This document shows, in pieces, positions 23,370 through 33,013 of a stretch of DNA of 35,219 bases. The stretch lies in the NCBI RefSeq assembly GCF_008015755.1, contig NZ_SSGF01000003.1:1-35219 (forward strand), in the 5' to 3' direction. A program made the translations under genes and the position numbers. How positions within the stretch are numbered: position 1 is the first letter of the stretch; each line of letters opens with the position of its first letter. The notes under the pieces are model-generated. The model was not told the origin of the DNA and did not search any database. It worked only from the letters and a program-made list of their open reading frames with translations. The stretch is from Methylophilus sp. (GTDB lineage: Bacteria; Pseudomonadota; Gammaproteobacteria; Burkholderiales; Methylophilaceae).

Positions 23370-23533
23370 CCAACCTCTTTTTAGATAGCTTTATCATGCA
23401 AACAGTGGGGCTGTCATGTCCAGCAGCAGCCGACCAGTGGTCACTATCAGCCGACAAGCGGTTAAAACAGTGGCCATAAGTCACGCTAGGTTTAATGGTA
23501 AAATGGCATATTATTTACATTGGACGGTGAATC

Positions 23534-23671
23534 ATGCTTTCCTGCTGGACGAGATTACTGGCTGTTGCCTTATTGTTGGCGCAATTGAGCGCTTGCGGTC
23601 TCAAAGGAGATTTGTATATTCCCGAGCGCCAATATCCTCAACCCCCTCAACAAGATAAATCCGCATCGTGA
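23534..23671 (+). CDS. lptM: LPS translocon maturation lipoprotein LptM (YifL-like)
   Basis: A 45-residue lipoprotein. The signal peptide MLSCWTRLLAVALLLAQ leads to the lipobox LSAC (lipidated Cys21), then the family motif GLKGDLYIPE and a Pro/Gln-rich tail. LptM assists formation of the LptD-LptE outer-membrane LPS translocon. Its stop TGA overlaps the lysA GTG start in GTGA, and lptM-lysA linkage is common in proteobacteria. Length is normal for the family. Confidence 0.9.
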   Translation: MLSCWTRLLAVALLLAQLSACGLKGDLYIPERQYPQPPQQDKSAS

Positions 23672-24927
23672 CCTCGCTTTTAAACCACCCTTTTTCTACC
23701 CAACAGGGCCTGCTGCATGCTGAACAGGTCGCCCTGCGTGAGATCGCCCAGACGCATCAAACGCCGACTTACGTCTATTCACGCGCTGCGCTCACCCAGG
23801 CCTTTGAGCGTTTTCAGGCCGGTCTGGTCGGCCACGATCACTTGATCTGTTTTGCCGTCAAAGCCAACCCTAGCCTGGCGATTTTGAATGTGTTTGCCAG
23901 ATTAGGTGCCGGCTTTGATATTGTCTCGGGAGGCGAACTGGCCCGCGTTTTGGCTGCTGGTGGCGATCCGAAAAAAATCGTGTTTTCCGGGGTCGGCAAA
24001 TCTCATGCAGAAATCAAAGCCGCGCTCGAAGCCGGCATTTTCTGCTTTAACGTCGAGTCAGCCAACGAGCTGGATCGTATCCAGCAAGTCGCGGCAGGCT
24101 TAGGTAAACAAGCCCCGGTGTCCTTGCGCGTGAACCCGAATGTGGATGCCAAAACCCACCCATATATTTCTACTGGTCTTAAAAACAACAAATTCGGCGT
24201 CGCGTTTGAAGATGCGCTGAGCCTCTATGAAAAAGCCGCCCAATTGCCAAACATTGCAGTGCACGGCGTAGATTGCCATATCGGCTCACAGATCACCGAG
24301 TTATCCCCTTTCTTGGACGCGCTGGATAAGGTCCTCGGTTTGGTCGATGCTCTGGCTGCCAAAGGCATACACATCCAGCATATTGATGTGGGCGGCGGCG
24401 TCGGCATTACCTACAGCGATGAAACCCCGCCTGATTTTGCTGTTTACACGGCTGCCATCCTGAAAAAGCTGGCCGGTAGAAACGTCAAAGTGCTGTTTGA
24501 ACCTGGCCGCGCACTGGTAGGTAATGCCGGCGTGTTGCTGACGAAAGTCGAATACCTGAAACCGGGCGAATCTAAGAACTTTGCCATTGTCGATGCGGCC
24601 ATGAACGACCTGATGCGCCCGGCGCTCTATGACGCGTTTCACAACATCACGGCCATTGCACCATCCACGGCACAAGCACAAGTGTATGAAATCGTCGGCC
24701 CGGTGTGCGAAAGCGGTGACTTTTTAGGCCATGACCGCACGCTGGCTATTGAAGAAGGTGATTATTTAGCAATTCACTCCGCCGGGGCTTACGGCATGAG
24801 CATGGCCAGCAACTACAACACGCGCGCACGTGCTGCCGAGATATTGGTCGATGGAGACCAGGTGCATGTGATCCGCGAACGCGAACACATTGCAGACTTG
24901 TTTAAACTGGAACGCACACTGCCTTAA
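23668..24927 (+). CDS. lysA: Diaminopimelate decarboxylase
   Basis: PLP enzyme converting meso-diaminopimelate to lysine, the last step of lysine synthesis. At 419 residues it is full length. Visible features: the PLP lysine in CFAVKANPS (Lys65), HIGSQI, the Gly-rich phosphate-binding GGGVGI, EPGRALVGNAG, and the active-site Cys in VCESGDF. The GTG start at 23668 overlaps lptM by four bases and gives the standard N-terminus. A strong terminator follows at 24946. Confidence 0.97.
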   Translation: MTSLLNHPFSTQQGLLHAEQVALREIAQTHQTPTYVYSRAALTQAFERFQAGLVGHDHLICFAVKANPSLAILNVFARLGAGFDIVSGGELARVLAAGGDPKKIVFSGVGKSHAEIKAALEAGIFCFNVESANELDRIQQVAAGLGKQAPVSLRVNPNVDAKTHPYISTGLKNNKFGVAFEDALSLYEKAAQLPNIAVHGVDCHIGSQITELSPFLDALDKVLGLVDALAAKGIHIQHIDVGGGVGITYSDETPPDFAVYTAAILKKLAGRNVKVLFEPGRALVGNAGVLLTKVEYLKPGESKNFAIVDAAMNDLMRPALYDAFHNITAIAPSTAQAQVYEIVGPVCESGDFLGHDRTLAIEEGDYLAIHSAGAYGMSMASNYNTRARAAEILVDGDQVHVIREREHIADLFKLERTLP

Positions 24928-24945
24928 GCCTCGCTTTTGGACAAT

Positions 24946-24979
24946 AAAAAAACCGAAGCCTTAAAGCTTCGGTTTTTTT
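24946..24979. terminator. Bidirectional intrinsic terminator between lysA and purU
   Basis: An A-run, ACCGAAGC, a short loop, GCTTCGGT and a T-run. Symmetric, so it ends lysA rightward and purU leftward. Confidence 0.93.
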
Positions 24980-24994
24980 ATTGGTTGAAATGGC

Positions 24995-25849
24995 TTAATC
25001 AAAAATCACCGTTTTGTTCGCATATAACAAAATACGATGCTCAATATGCCAGCGCACCGCCTTTGAAAGCACCACACGCTCCAAGTCGCGGCCCTTCTGG
25101 ATCAAATCCTCCACTTGGTCGCGGTGCGAAATACGCGCCAGGTCCTGCTCGATAATCGGCCCTTCATCCAGCACCTCGGTCACGTAGTGGCTGGTCGCAC
25201 CAATCAGTTTTACGCCGCGCTCAAACGCGCGATGGTAAGGGCGCGCGCCAATAAACGCTGGCAGGAATGAGTGGTGAATATTGATGATCTTTTGTGGATA
25301 GCGCGCGACAAATTCCGGCGATAAAATCTGCATATAGCGCGCCAGTACAATCAAATCCACACCATATTGGTCAAACAGGGCAAATTGCTGCGCCTCGACC
25401 TCAGCCTTGGTGTCTTTGCTCATCGGCAGATAATGGAAGTCGATGCCGTAAAACTGCGCCAGCTTTTCGGTGTCTTGATGATTGCTGATAATCAGCGGGA
25501 TATCACACGCTAACTCACCGCTATGATGACGGTGCAACAAGTCAACCAGGCAATGATCATATTGCGACACCATGATCGCCATGCGTGTTTTTTGCTCGGA
25601 TAATTTCAGCTGCCAGGTCATGTCAAAACGCTGTGCCACCGGGCCAAATGCTTGTTCAAAATCGGCCACTGCCACATTAAAATTGGTCAAGTCCCATTCC
25701 ACGCGCATCAAAAACAGATTATTTTCCGCATCCTGATGCTGGTCTGCGTGTAAAATATTGGCATTGTGCTCATACAAAAATTGCGCAATCGCCGCCACAA
25801 TCCCTTTGGTATCCGGGCAGGTAATCAGCAAAGTAGCAGTGTTTTTCAT
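24995..25849 (-). CDS. purU: Formyltetrahydrofolate deformylase
   Basis: Hydrolyses 10-formyl-tetrahydrofolate to formate and tetrahydrofolate, balancing one-carbon pools; useful in a methylotroph. The protein (284 residues from the ATG at 25849) has an N-terminal ACT domain (TLLITCPDTKGIVAAIAQFL) and a formyltransferase-fold domain with NIHHSFLPAFIGARPYHRA and HYVTEVLDEGPII, which supply the catalytic Asn, His and Asp. The ORF can be extended to 25873, but the ATG at 25849 gives the normal N-terminus. Confidence 0.95.
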   Translation of the reverse strand: MKNTATLLITCPDTKGIVAAIAQFLYEHNANILHADQHQDAENNLFLMRVEWDLTNFNVAVADFEQAFGPVAQRFDMTWQLKLSEQKTRMAIMVSQYDHCLVDLLHRHHSGELACDIPLIISNHQDTEKLAQFYGIDFHYLPMSKDTKAEVEAQQFALFDQYGVDLIVLARYMQILSPEFVARYPQKIINIHHSFLPAFIGARPYHRAFERGVKLIGATSHYVTEVLDEGPIIEQDLARISHRDQVEDLIQKGRDLERVVLSKAVRWHIEHRILLYANKTVIFD

Positions 25850-25965
25850 AACATGGGCTTCTAAGAGCAACAAAAATGCAGATTATACCTGATGCCTGCC
25901 AGACCTTGTGGTTGACCTTGGTATTCGCGGGCGCAGACGGCAGCAGTCTCTTGACGGAATTCATT

Positions 25966-26928
25966 ATGCAAACAGAAGTGACACCTAATATTGTGCTGGC
26001 TAATCCGCGCGGCTTTTGCGCTGGGGTAGACCGCGCCATCATCATTGTTGAACAGGCACTGGAAAAGTTCGGCGCGCCGATTTATGTGCGTAACGAAGTC
26101 GTGCATAACAAATTTGTCGTCGGCCAATTACGCGACAAAGGCGCCATTTTTGTCGATGAACTGGAAAAAATTCCGGCAGGCAGCATTGTCATTTTCAGTG
26201 CGCACGGCGTCTCCAAAGCCGTGCGCGCAGAGGCAGAGTCACGCGGACTGACCGCCTTTGATGCCACCTGCCCCCTGGTGACCAAGGTGCATATTGAAGT
26301 GGCCAAAATGCGCAAAGATGGCCTGGAAATCATCATGATCGGCCACAAAGGCCACCCCGAGGTTGAAGGGACCATGGGCCAATCTGAAGCTGGCATGCAT
26401 TTGGTCGAAACGCCAGAAGATGTGGCCGCACTGCAAGTGGCGGATGCTGACAAACTGGCTTATGTGACGCAAACCACGCTGTCGGTGGACGATGCCACAC
26501 AAGTCATTAATGCTTTAAAAGCACGGTTTCCGAATATTAAAGCGCCCAAAAGCGATGATATTTGTTACGCCACGCAAAACCGGCAAGATGCGGTCAAAAT
26601 CATGGCCAAAGACTGTGACCTGGTGATTATTGTCGGCTCACCCAATAGCTCAAACTCTAACCGCCTGCGCGAAGTGGCCAAAAACCAGGGCGTGGAAGCC
26701 TATATGGTCGACAACGCCAGCCATTTGCAAGCCGAGTGGCTCCTTGGCAAACGCAAAGTCGGCATTTCTGCCGGGGCGTCTGCGCCTGAAGTGCTGGTGA
26801 AAGAAGTGATTACAGCCTTGCAAAACATGGGCGCCGCCAACGTGGAGGAACTGCAAGGCGTGGTTGAAAACGTCGTGTTCCAGTTACCCAAAAACCTGGT
26901 CAACGCCGAAAAGCGTACCCCAGGTTAA
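25966..26928 (+). CDS. ispH: 4-hydroxy-3-methylbut-2-enyl diphosphate reductase
   Basis: Iron-sulfur enzyme of the last step of the MEP isoprenoid pathway, making IPP and DMAPP. The 320-residue protein starts [21 protein letters not shown]; an upstream in-frame ATG at 25876 would add 30 atypical residues. Three cluster-binding Cys are at about 18 (GFCAGV), 102 (ATCPLV) and 200 (DICYAT), in the spacing of known IspH. It is divergent from purU. Confidence 0.96.
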   Translation: MQTEVTPNIVLANPRGFCAGVDRAIIIVEQALEKFGAPIYVRNEVVHNKFVVGQLRDKGAIFVDELEKIPAGSIVIFSAHGVSKAVRAEAESRGLTAFDATCPLVTKVHIEVAKMRKDGLEIIMIGHKGHPEVEGTMGQSEAGMHLVETPEDVAALQVADADKLAYVTQTTLSVDDATQVINALKARFPNIKAPKSDDICYATQNRQDAVKIMAKDCDLVIIVGSPNSSNSNRLREVAKNQGVEAYMVDNASHLQAEWLLGKRKVGISAGASAPEVLVKEVITALQNMGAANVEELQGVVENVVFQLPKNLVNAEKRTPG

Positions 26929-26970
26929 TCACAGCGCCTGATCAAAGAAATTAAGCACGAAACTTAGGGC

Positions 26971-27144
26971 AAAAAAAACCCAAGCTCGAGAGCTTGGGGC
27001 AAGCAATATCCTCGGGAAAGGATAATCGGGGAACGATTGCGCATTGTTGTGGTTATATGCAGATGCTGCTCATACTTACATTTTGGAGGTTGCAAGGTCG
27101 CCCAACCTGCAAGCTGAGTGACTATCTCCTTAAGTGCATATAAC
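26971..27144 (-). ncRNA. Putative structured leftward RNA with its own intrinsic terminator
   Basis: On the minus strand this gap folds as a rod: a perfect 10-bp pair (27135-27144 with 27052-27061), inner pairs (27131-27135 with 27074-27078, 27126-27129 with 27085-27088) and a terminal hairpin around 27090-27112. Then come two small hairpins (27024-27038, 27008-27023) and an intrinsic terminator: CCCAAGCT, loop, AGCTTGGG, eight Ts (26998 to 26971). No ORF with a ribosome site is seen. Just upstream, TTGGCACG and GC twelve bases on (27135-27151) resemble a sigma-54 promoter, though such a promoter would place the start inside the rod. Alternatives are a 6S-like RNA, another sRNA, or the 3' UTR of czcA. 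I could not match a named family. Confidence 0.55.
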
Positions 27145-27265
27145 GTGCCAAGTCCCAGAAAATCACAACCCATTGATTATTAATGATTTTAATTTCATGC
27201 CTAGCGCAAGAGCTGCGATTGCTGGCTGAAATAAACCACCACTTTGGTTAACTAAAACCAAGCCA

Positions 27266-30200
27266 TTACGACTGACGCCGACGCAGGTCCGAAAACAGTG
27301 GGAACAACAAGGGCAGCAGCAATAGCGTGAATAGCGTGGCTGTAATCAAGCCACCCACAATCACCACAGCAAACGGTCGCTGCGTTTCTGAGCCGATGCC
27401 ATGCGAGAGTGCGGCTGGCATCAAGCCCAAGCCCGCCATCAGTGCAGTCATTAAAATCGGGCGTAGTCTCGCCACGGCGCCGTCAATCACTGACTCGGTC
27501 ACGCTGCGGCCTTCCCGCATCAGGTTCTTGATCTGCTCGACCATAATCACACCGTTTTGCACCGAGATACCCGCCAGCGCAATAAACCCAACGGCGGCTG
27601 ACACCGACAAATGCAAGCCTGAAACAGCCAACCCAGCCAGACCACCCACCAGCGTAAACGGAATCATCAGCAATACCAGCAAGGCATTCTTCACGGACTT
27701 AAACGCCCAAAACAACAGCACAAAAATCAGCAACACTGACAACGGCACAATCACCATCAAACGTTTCATGGCCCGTTGCTGGTTTTCAAACTGGCCACCC
27801 CAAGTCATGGTGTAACCTGGCGGCAGCTTGACGTCGGCTTTCACCTTCTGCATGGCCTCTTTGACAAAACTGCCTTGGTCGCGGTCGGTAATATTGGCTT
27901 TAATGGAGACGATACGTGCCCCGGCCTCACGGCTGACGCGTGAAGCGCCTTGCTTGATCGTCACCTCAGCCACTTCGCTCAACGGGATACTGCCGCCGCC
28001 ATTGGGCAAGGCAATTGGCAATTCATCAATATCATCGACCGAATCCCTGAACGGCCTATCCAGGCGTAGGGTGACGTCAAAATGACGGTCACCATCGTAA
28101 AAGGTATTGGCCGCATTGCCTGCCAGCGCCGTTTGGACGGTATTGTTGACGTCGCTTACCATCAGTCCATAACGGGATAACTGGTTACGATTGAGCGTGA
28201 TGTCGAGCTCTGAATTGCCAGAAATACGTACGGCGGCAACATCGGTCGCGCCCTGCACAGCATTCATACTGTCGACGACCTCAGCGGCTTTTTGCTCAAG
28301 AATCGCCAGATCGGGGCCAAAAATCTTGACCGCGATTTCGCCTTTGACGCCAGACAGTGCCTCTTCGACGCTATCCTGAATCACCTGTGAAAAGTTGGTC
28401 GGCACACCAGGAATCTCATGAATACGGCGTGACATATCTTTGATTAACGCTTCTTTGTCAGCGAACTTCCATTCGCTGTGCGGCTTGAGGTCGGCCAGAA
28501 TCTCCATGTGATACGGCCCTTTTGGGTCGGTGCCATCATCTGGCCGCCCAACGTGCGCCACCACCAGCCGCACCTCCTGGTAACTATTGAGGATCTTTCT
28601 GATCTCACGTTCAACGTCTTTGGTTTTCTCTAAACTGGCCGAAGGCGGCAAGTCGACGGTGAGCCAGATATTGCCTTCATCCAGTTTGGGCAAGAACTCA
28701 GAGCCGAGCATAGGCGCAGACACCACAGACACGACCAATATCGCTAATGAAACAATCACCACCAGCGCCCGCGACCGACTGCTTTTGAGCAAAATAGTGC
28801 GATAGGTCTCTTGCAGACGATGCATCCAGCCACTGTGCTTTTCTGCCATGTCTTCGCGCGTCATGGTGTATGACAGCAAGGCTGGCACCAGGGTTAAGGT
28901 GAGAATAATCGCCCCAAGCAAAGCAAAACTGAGCGTGAATGCCATGGGCGAGAAAATTTTACCTTCCACGCGCTGAAAGGTAAAAATAGGCAAGAAGGCG
29001 GTGATGATAATGGCCTTGGAGAACAAAATGGGGTGCCCCATATCAATCGCCGTGCTCTTCAAGGTTTGCATGCGCCAGGCAAGACCACCGTGGGTTGGGT
29101 TACTGGCATCCGCCATCGCCAGCCGCACCATGAGTGCCTCGACCAGCACCACCGCACTATCGATGATAATTCCAAAGTCCACTGCGCCCAGTGAAATCAG
29201 GTTAGCCGACACGCCACGCAAATCCATCACAATAAAGGCAAACAGCAATGACAACGGGATCACCGAAGCCACGATCAGCGCCGCGCGCCAGTTACGCAAA
29301 AACACCACGAGTATGGTGACCACCAGCAAGGCGCCCACAATCAGGTTTTCTGACACCGTATGCACGGTGTGATGTACCAAGCCAGTTCGGTCATAGAAAG
29401 GCACCACCTTCACGCCAGCGGGCAATGATTCATTGACTACCTCCACCTTGGCACGCAAGGCCTCAATCACTTTAGCGGCATTTTGACCTTTGGTCATTAG
29501 CACAATGCCTTCAATGATGTCATCTTGCTGGTTGAACGACACGATGCCTGAGCGCGGCCTGTCACCAATCACCACCTGGCCAAGATCACTGACCAGAATC
29601 GGCTTGCCATCACGCGTGTCCACCACCGACTGCGCAATATCATCCAGGCTATGAAACAGGCCGATGCCGCGCACTACCAGCGACTCATCGCCGCGGTGCA
29701 TCAGGCCACCGCCGACGTTGCTGCTGTTATTGCCTACCGCCTGATTGACCTGGTCTATGCTGACGTCAAATTTTTTCAGCCGATAAGGGTCCAGCTTGAT
29801 TTGATATTCTTTAACCGTGCCGCCAAAACTGGTGATATCAGCCACACCGGGCACCATGCGCAACTGTGGAATAATTTTCCAGTCTTGGATTGCACGCACC
29901 TCGCGTTGCGGCATGTCCTTGGGCGCTTCAACCAGATAGCGATACACTTCACCGACGGCGGTGGTCAGCGGCGCCAGGGTCGGCTGCAAACCGGTGGGCA
30001 GGCTCACGCCTTGCAAACGCTCCAGCACTTGCTGCCGGGCAAAATAGTCCTCGGTGCGCTCGGCAAAAGTTAATGTCACCACCGATAAGCCAGTAATCGA
30101 TACCGAGCGAATTTGCGCCAGGCCCGGCACGCCACTCATGCCATGTTCTATCGGCAGCGAGACCACGCGCTCTACCTCTTCAGGCGCCATACCAGGCGAC

Positions 30201-30355
30201 TGCGTGACAATAATCACGTGTACATCTTCCACATCTGGAAAGGCTTCAATCGGCAAGTTTTGCACCGCTACCCAACCAAAAATGCTCAGCACCACGGCGC
30301 CTATGAGCAAAAAGACGCGTTGTTGCAGCGAGAATGTGATTAAGCCTTTTAGCAT
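27266..30355 (-). CDS. czcA: CzcA-family heavy-metal efflux RND pump
   Basis: Proton-driven inner-membrane pump of a tripartite metal-efflux complex, 1029 residues, with twelve membrane helices and two large periplasmic loops. The fourth helix carries DFGIIIDSAVVLVEA near residue 394-408, with the Asp-Asp-Glu set of the CzcA (Co/Zn/Cd) type rather than the copper/silver CusA pattern; DS and EA replace the usual DG and EN, so the exact metal is uncertain. It lies three bases after czcB, last in the leftward czcCBA operon. Confidence 0.95.
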   Translation of the reverse strand: MLKGLITFSLQQRVFLLIGAVVLSIFGWVAVQNLPIEAFPDVEDVHVIIVTQSPGMAPEEVERVVSLPIEHGMSGVPGLAQIRSVSITGLSVVTLTFAERTEDYFARQQVLERLQGVSLPTGLQPTLAPLTTAVGEVYRYLVEAPKDMPQREVRAIQDWKIIPQLRMVPGVADITSFGGTVKEYQIKLDPYRLKKFDVSIDQVNQAVGNNSSNVGGGLMHRGDESLVVRGIGLFHSLDDIAQSVVDTRDGKPILVSDLGQVVIGDRPRSGIVSFNQQDDIIEGIVLMTKGQNAAKVIEALRAKVEVVNESLPAGVKVVPFYDRTGLVHHTVHTVSENLIVGALLVVTILVVFLRNWRAALIVASVIPLSLLFAFIVMDLRGVSANLISLGAVDFGIIIDSAVVLVEALMVRLAMADASNPTHGGLAWRMQTLKSTAIDMGHPILFSKAIIITAFLPIFTFQRVEGKIFSPMAFTLSFALLGAIILTLTLVPALLSYTMTREDMAEKHSGWMHRLQETYRTILLKSSRSRALVVIVSLAILVVSVVSAPMLGSEFLPKLDEGNIWLTVDLPPSASLEKTKDVEREIRKILNSYQEVRLVVAHVGRPDDGTDPKGPYHMEILADLKPHSEWKFADKEALIKDMSRRIHEIPGVPTNFSQVIQDSVEEALSGVKGEIAVKIFGPDLAILEQKAAEVVDSMNAVQGATDVAAVRISGNSELDITLNRNQLSRYGLMVSDVNNTVQTALAGNAANTFYDGDRHFDVTLRLDRPFRDSVDDIDELPIALPNGGGSIPLSEVAEVTIKQGASRVSREAGARIVSIKANITDRDQGSFVKEAMQKVKADVKLPPGYTMTWGGQFENQQRAMKRLMVIVPLSVLLIFVLLFWAFKSVKNALLVLLMIPFTLVGGLAGLAVSGLHLSVSAAVGFIALAGISVQNGVIMVEQIKNLMREGRSVTESVIDGAVARLRPILMTALMAGLGLMPAALSHGIGSETQRPFAVVIVGGLITATLFTLLLLPLLFPLFSDLRRRQS

Positions 30356-30358
30356 GCT

Positions 30359-31513
30359 TTATTTACTCACCGACAAATCAGAGTTTAATAAAATCGCCCC
30401 GCCAACCACCACACGCTCGCCTGCTTTTAAGCCCTCTTTCACTGTGGCGTATTCGCGGCGCTGCAAGTCCAGCGTGACTTTGCGCTTTTTAAAATGCAAA
30501 GGCCGCTCTTCCACAAACACGTAGCTATATAAACCCTCGGTAATCAGCGCGCTATTCGGTAAACGGATCACGCGGTGCTGGCTGTTATCCAGCGGCGTGA
30601 TACGGGCATACATTTCCGGCTTTAACTTGCCGTTGCTTTCAACCACACAACGCACCGGAATCCGACGCGTGGTCGGGTCGACCATGATGCCGATGGTTTT
30701 CACCTCACCGTTAAACACTTCGTCAGGGTAGGCATCCACTTGTACGCTAAGCTTTTGCCCCTGGGAGATGCGGCTTAAATCGCGCTCGGGCAAATCGATA
30801 CTCGCCCACAGAGAACTAGGGTCAGTGATAATAAACAACGGATCTGCGGCATCCGGCCGCACCTCACTGCCAGGGTTGATTTTACGATCGACCACCACGC
30901 CGGCAATCGGCGAACGCACTGCGTAGTTATCATTAGCTGCCGTTGAAACCCCCAGGTTTTTCAAGCGGGCACTCGCACGCGCTGACTCCGCGCGTGACGT
31001 GGCCCAATCTGCCTGCGCCACCTCAACCTCTTTTTTCGCCAGCACGCCATGATCTACCAGCATACGGCTGCGCTCCAGTGCCTGTTGCTTCAACTGCATG
31101 TCCGCCTGTGCCTTACGCGCATCTGCAACGGCGCCACCCACATCTGGTGAGTCCATCACCAGCAAGGTCTGCCCGGTTTTGACGCTGTCACCCACTTGCG
31201 CCTTGATGGTGACTGCCCGTCCGGCCACCGGGGAGAAAATCCGCGCAGTCCGATTTTCATCAAACACAATCTTGCCATTTAAAGGCTCAGTCACCGGTAC
31301 CGGAATCTCACTCACCGCCTCAACCTTCAAGCTGGTTAATTGCGGCGACCCTGCGGTGAGCACGATTTCATTGGCATCCCGGCCACGATTCGCTGCCTGG
31401 TCTGCGGCACTGGCCGAGGGGTAACACAGCGATCCGGCCAGCAACACCATCAACAACTGGCCACTGAAAGGCATGGTACGCACAAGGGGTTGCTTGCTTT
31501 TAGACAGGGTCAT
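30359..31513 (-). CDS. czcB: Efflux RND periplasmic adaptor subunit (CzcB family)
   Basis: Membrane-fusion protein of 384 residues joining the CzcA pump to the CzcC outer-membrane channel. It has an N-terminal signal region (LLMVLLAGSLCYPSASA), a lipoyl-like half-motif (IFSPVAGRAVTIKAQVGDSVKTGQ), a helical hairpin (about 115-180), the second lipoyl half (VRSPIAGVVVDRKINPGSEV) and beta-barrel domains. It has no His-rich metal-binding N-terminus. It starts six bases after czcC. Confidence 0.94.
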   Translation of the reverse strand: MTLSKSKQPLVRTMPFSGQLLMVLLAGSLCYPSASAADQAANRGRDANEIVLTAGSPQLTSLKVEAVSEIPVPVTEPLNGKIVFDENRTARIFSPVAGRAVTIKAQVGDSVKTGQTLLVMDSPDVGGAVADARKAQADMQLKQQALERSRMLVDHGVLAKKEVEVAQADWATSRAESARASARLKNLGVSTAANDNYAVRSPIAGVVVDRKINPGSEVRPDAADPLFIITDPSSLWASIDLPERDLSRISQGQKLSVQVDAYPDEVFNGEVKTIGIMVDPTTRRIPVRCVVESNGKLKPEMYARITPLDNSQHRVIRLPNSALITEGLYSYVFVEERPLHFKKRKVTLDLQRREYATVKEGLKAGERVVVGGAILLNSDLSVSK

Positions 31514-31519
31514 CGTGTT

Positions 31520-32851
31520 TTAGTCTTGATTAGTAAAGGCTTGGCGGGTCGCCGCCAGCCAGGCAGACAATGATTTGGCATAATCGGCTTTGACGCTGAC
31601 AGCCTCGAGTTGTAGTGTCCGCAAAATCCGTCTCGCATCCAGTAGGTCCATCACGCTCATGGCACCATGCTGATAAGCAAATTCGGCCGCATCTGATGCT
31701 TTTTGTGCTTCACTAAGGATGCTCTGGTCAAAACGCCGATTTTTATCGACTGCGGCCTGCAAATCGGCTTTGGCTCGGCGCATTTCAGCCACGGCCGCCG
31801 CCCTGACCTGCTCTTTGGCCTCCATGGCACTGGTATACCCCACCTCGGCTCGTGCGGCTTCGCCTTCATATTGATAATTGGTAAAGAGGGGAATGCTGAC
31901 TGCGGCGCCCACGGTATCTGGCGCAGAACCGGGCTCTTGCCCAGGAAAATGTTGATAAGCCAGCGACCAGGTCAGGTCTCTGGTTTTAAGAGATTCGGCC
32001 AGTTTTCTGGCGCGTTGCGCCTGTTCCATGCGCGCATCCGCGGCTTGCACGTCTGAGCGTTGCGGCAACCAGCTATTCTCGGTGTCCGATGATGGGTCCG
32101 CAAGCAGGCTGGGCCAAGGGTCGGTCGCATATAATCTGGCGGCATCCTGATCTTTGCCCAGCAAATAGGCCAGCATGGCTTGTGCTTTTTGCAATGTGGC
32201 CTCTGCCTGCCGCAAATCATTACTGGCACGCAAGGCATCCACACGGATACGCGCCACATCTGCCGAAGCAACATCGCCCGCTTTTAACCGTAATTGCGCC
32301 GCCTGCAAGGTCTTGTCATAAGAGCCGACATTGGCCTGCTGTATCAATAGGGTTTCTTGTGCCAGCTTGAGGTCATAATAGGCGGTGGCCATCGTCAAGG
32401 CCTGCTGGCGATAGGTTTCTTTTAAATCGAAACTGGAGGCTTTCACCGCACTCTCGGCCACAGCAGTGCGCAGCTCACGTTTGTTACCGCGCTCATACAA
32501 CTGGCTGACTTGTAAGGCAGAGTTATAGGTTTTGTCCCACAGGCCATTAGAGCCATTCTGGTTCATATTCCCCTGGCCGCGATTGACGTTGACGCTAGAC
32601 AGCCCCAACGATAGCACTGGATTAGGACGCTGCCCGGCGATCAGGGTGTCCGCTTCGGCACCTTCAACAGCACGCTTGGCCGCGAGCAATTCACGGTTGC
32701 CACCCGCAAACAATTGCTCTGCCTGTTGTAAAGATAATTGATTTAGTACAATAGGGCTTGCCACGCCTGTAGATGCGGTATCAGCAGCCAATAAACACTG
32801 TGCGTTCATCATCAGCATGATGCAGACCCAGCCTAGCTGACACCTCAACAT
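31520..32851 (-). CDS. czcC: TolC-family outer-membrane efflux protein (CzcC)
   Basis: A 443-residue outer-membrane channel with a signal peptide (LGWVCIMLMMNAQCLLAAD) and two internally repeated long helical/coiled segments rich in Ala and Gln, the TolC/OEP pattern. It is the promoter-proximal gene of czcCBA; no sensor kinase or regulator is adjacent. The start at 32851 is the first in-frame ATG. The operon is divergent from nudB. Confidence 0.93.
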   Translation of the reverse strand: MLRCQLGWVCIMLMMNAQCLLAADTASTGVASPIVLNQLSLQQAEQLFAGGNRELLAAKRAVEGAEADTLIAGQRPNPVLSLGLSSVNVNRGQGNMNQNGSNGLWDKTYNSALQVSQLYERGNKRELRTAVAESAVKASSFDLKETYRQQALTMATAYYDLKLAQETLLIQQANVGSYDKTLQAAQLRLKAGDVASADVARIRVDALRASNDLRQAEATLQKAQAMLAYLLGKDQDAARLYATDPWPSLLADPSSDTENSWLPQRSDVQAADARMEQAQRARKLAESLKTRDLTWSLAYQHFPGQEPGSAPDTVGAAVSIPLFTNYQYEGEAARAEVGYTSAMEAKEQVRAAAVAEMRRAKADLQAAVDKNRRFDQSILSEAQKASDAAEFAYQHGAMSVMDLLDARRILRTLQLEAVSVKADYAKSLSAWLAATRQAFTNQD

Positions 32852-33013
32852 TGAATCATTCCCTATTCTCTATATGCTTTAGTTTTTTTGATCATAATAC
32901 TTGGCACGGCTTACGACAATCTTTCACTGCATTCAATCATTGTCACCCTATCCACCAGCATTGCATCACACGCAGTCATAGACAATAGCACAGCGTTTAT
33001 AGACAATACTTGC

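Noticed and set aside
26971..27144. 6S RNA (ssrS)
   Set aside because: Size and rod shape fit, but I could not recognise conserved 6S bubble or terminal sequences, so it is listed only as an unnamed structured RNA.
27327..31573. Several long ORFs antisense to czcA and czcB
   Set aside because: They mirror codon bias of the real genes, lack ribosome sites and have Ser/Thr/Pro-rich shadow composition.
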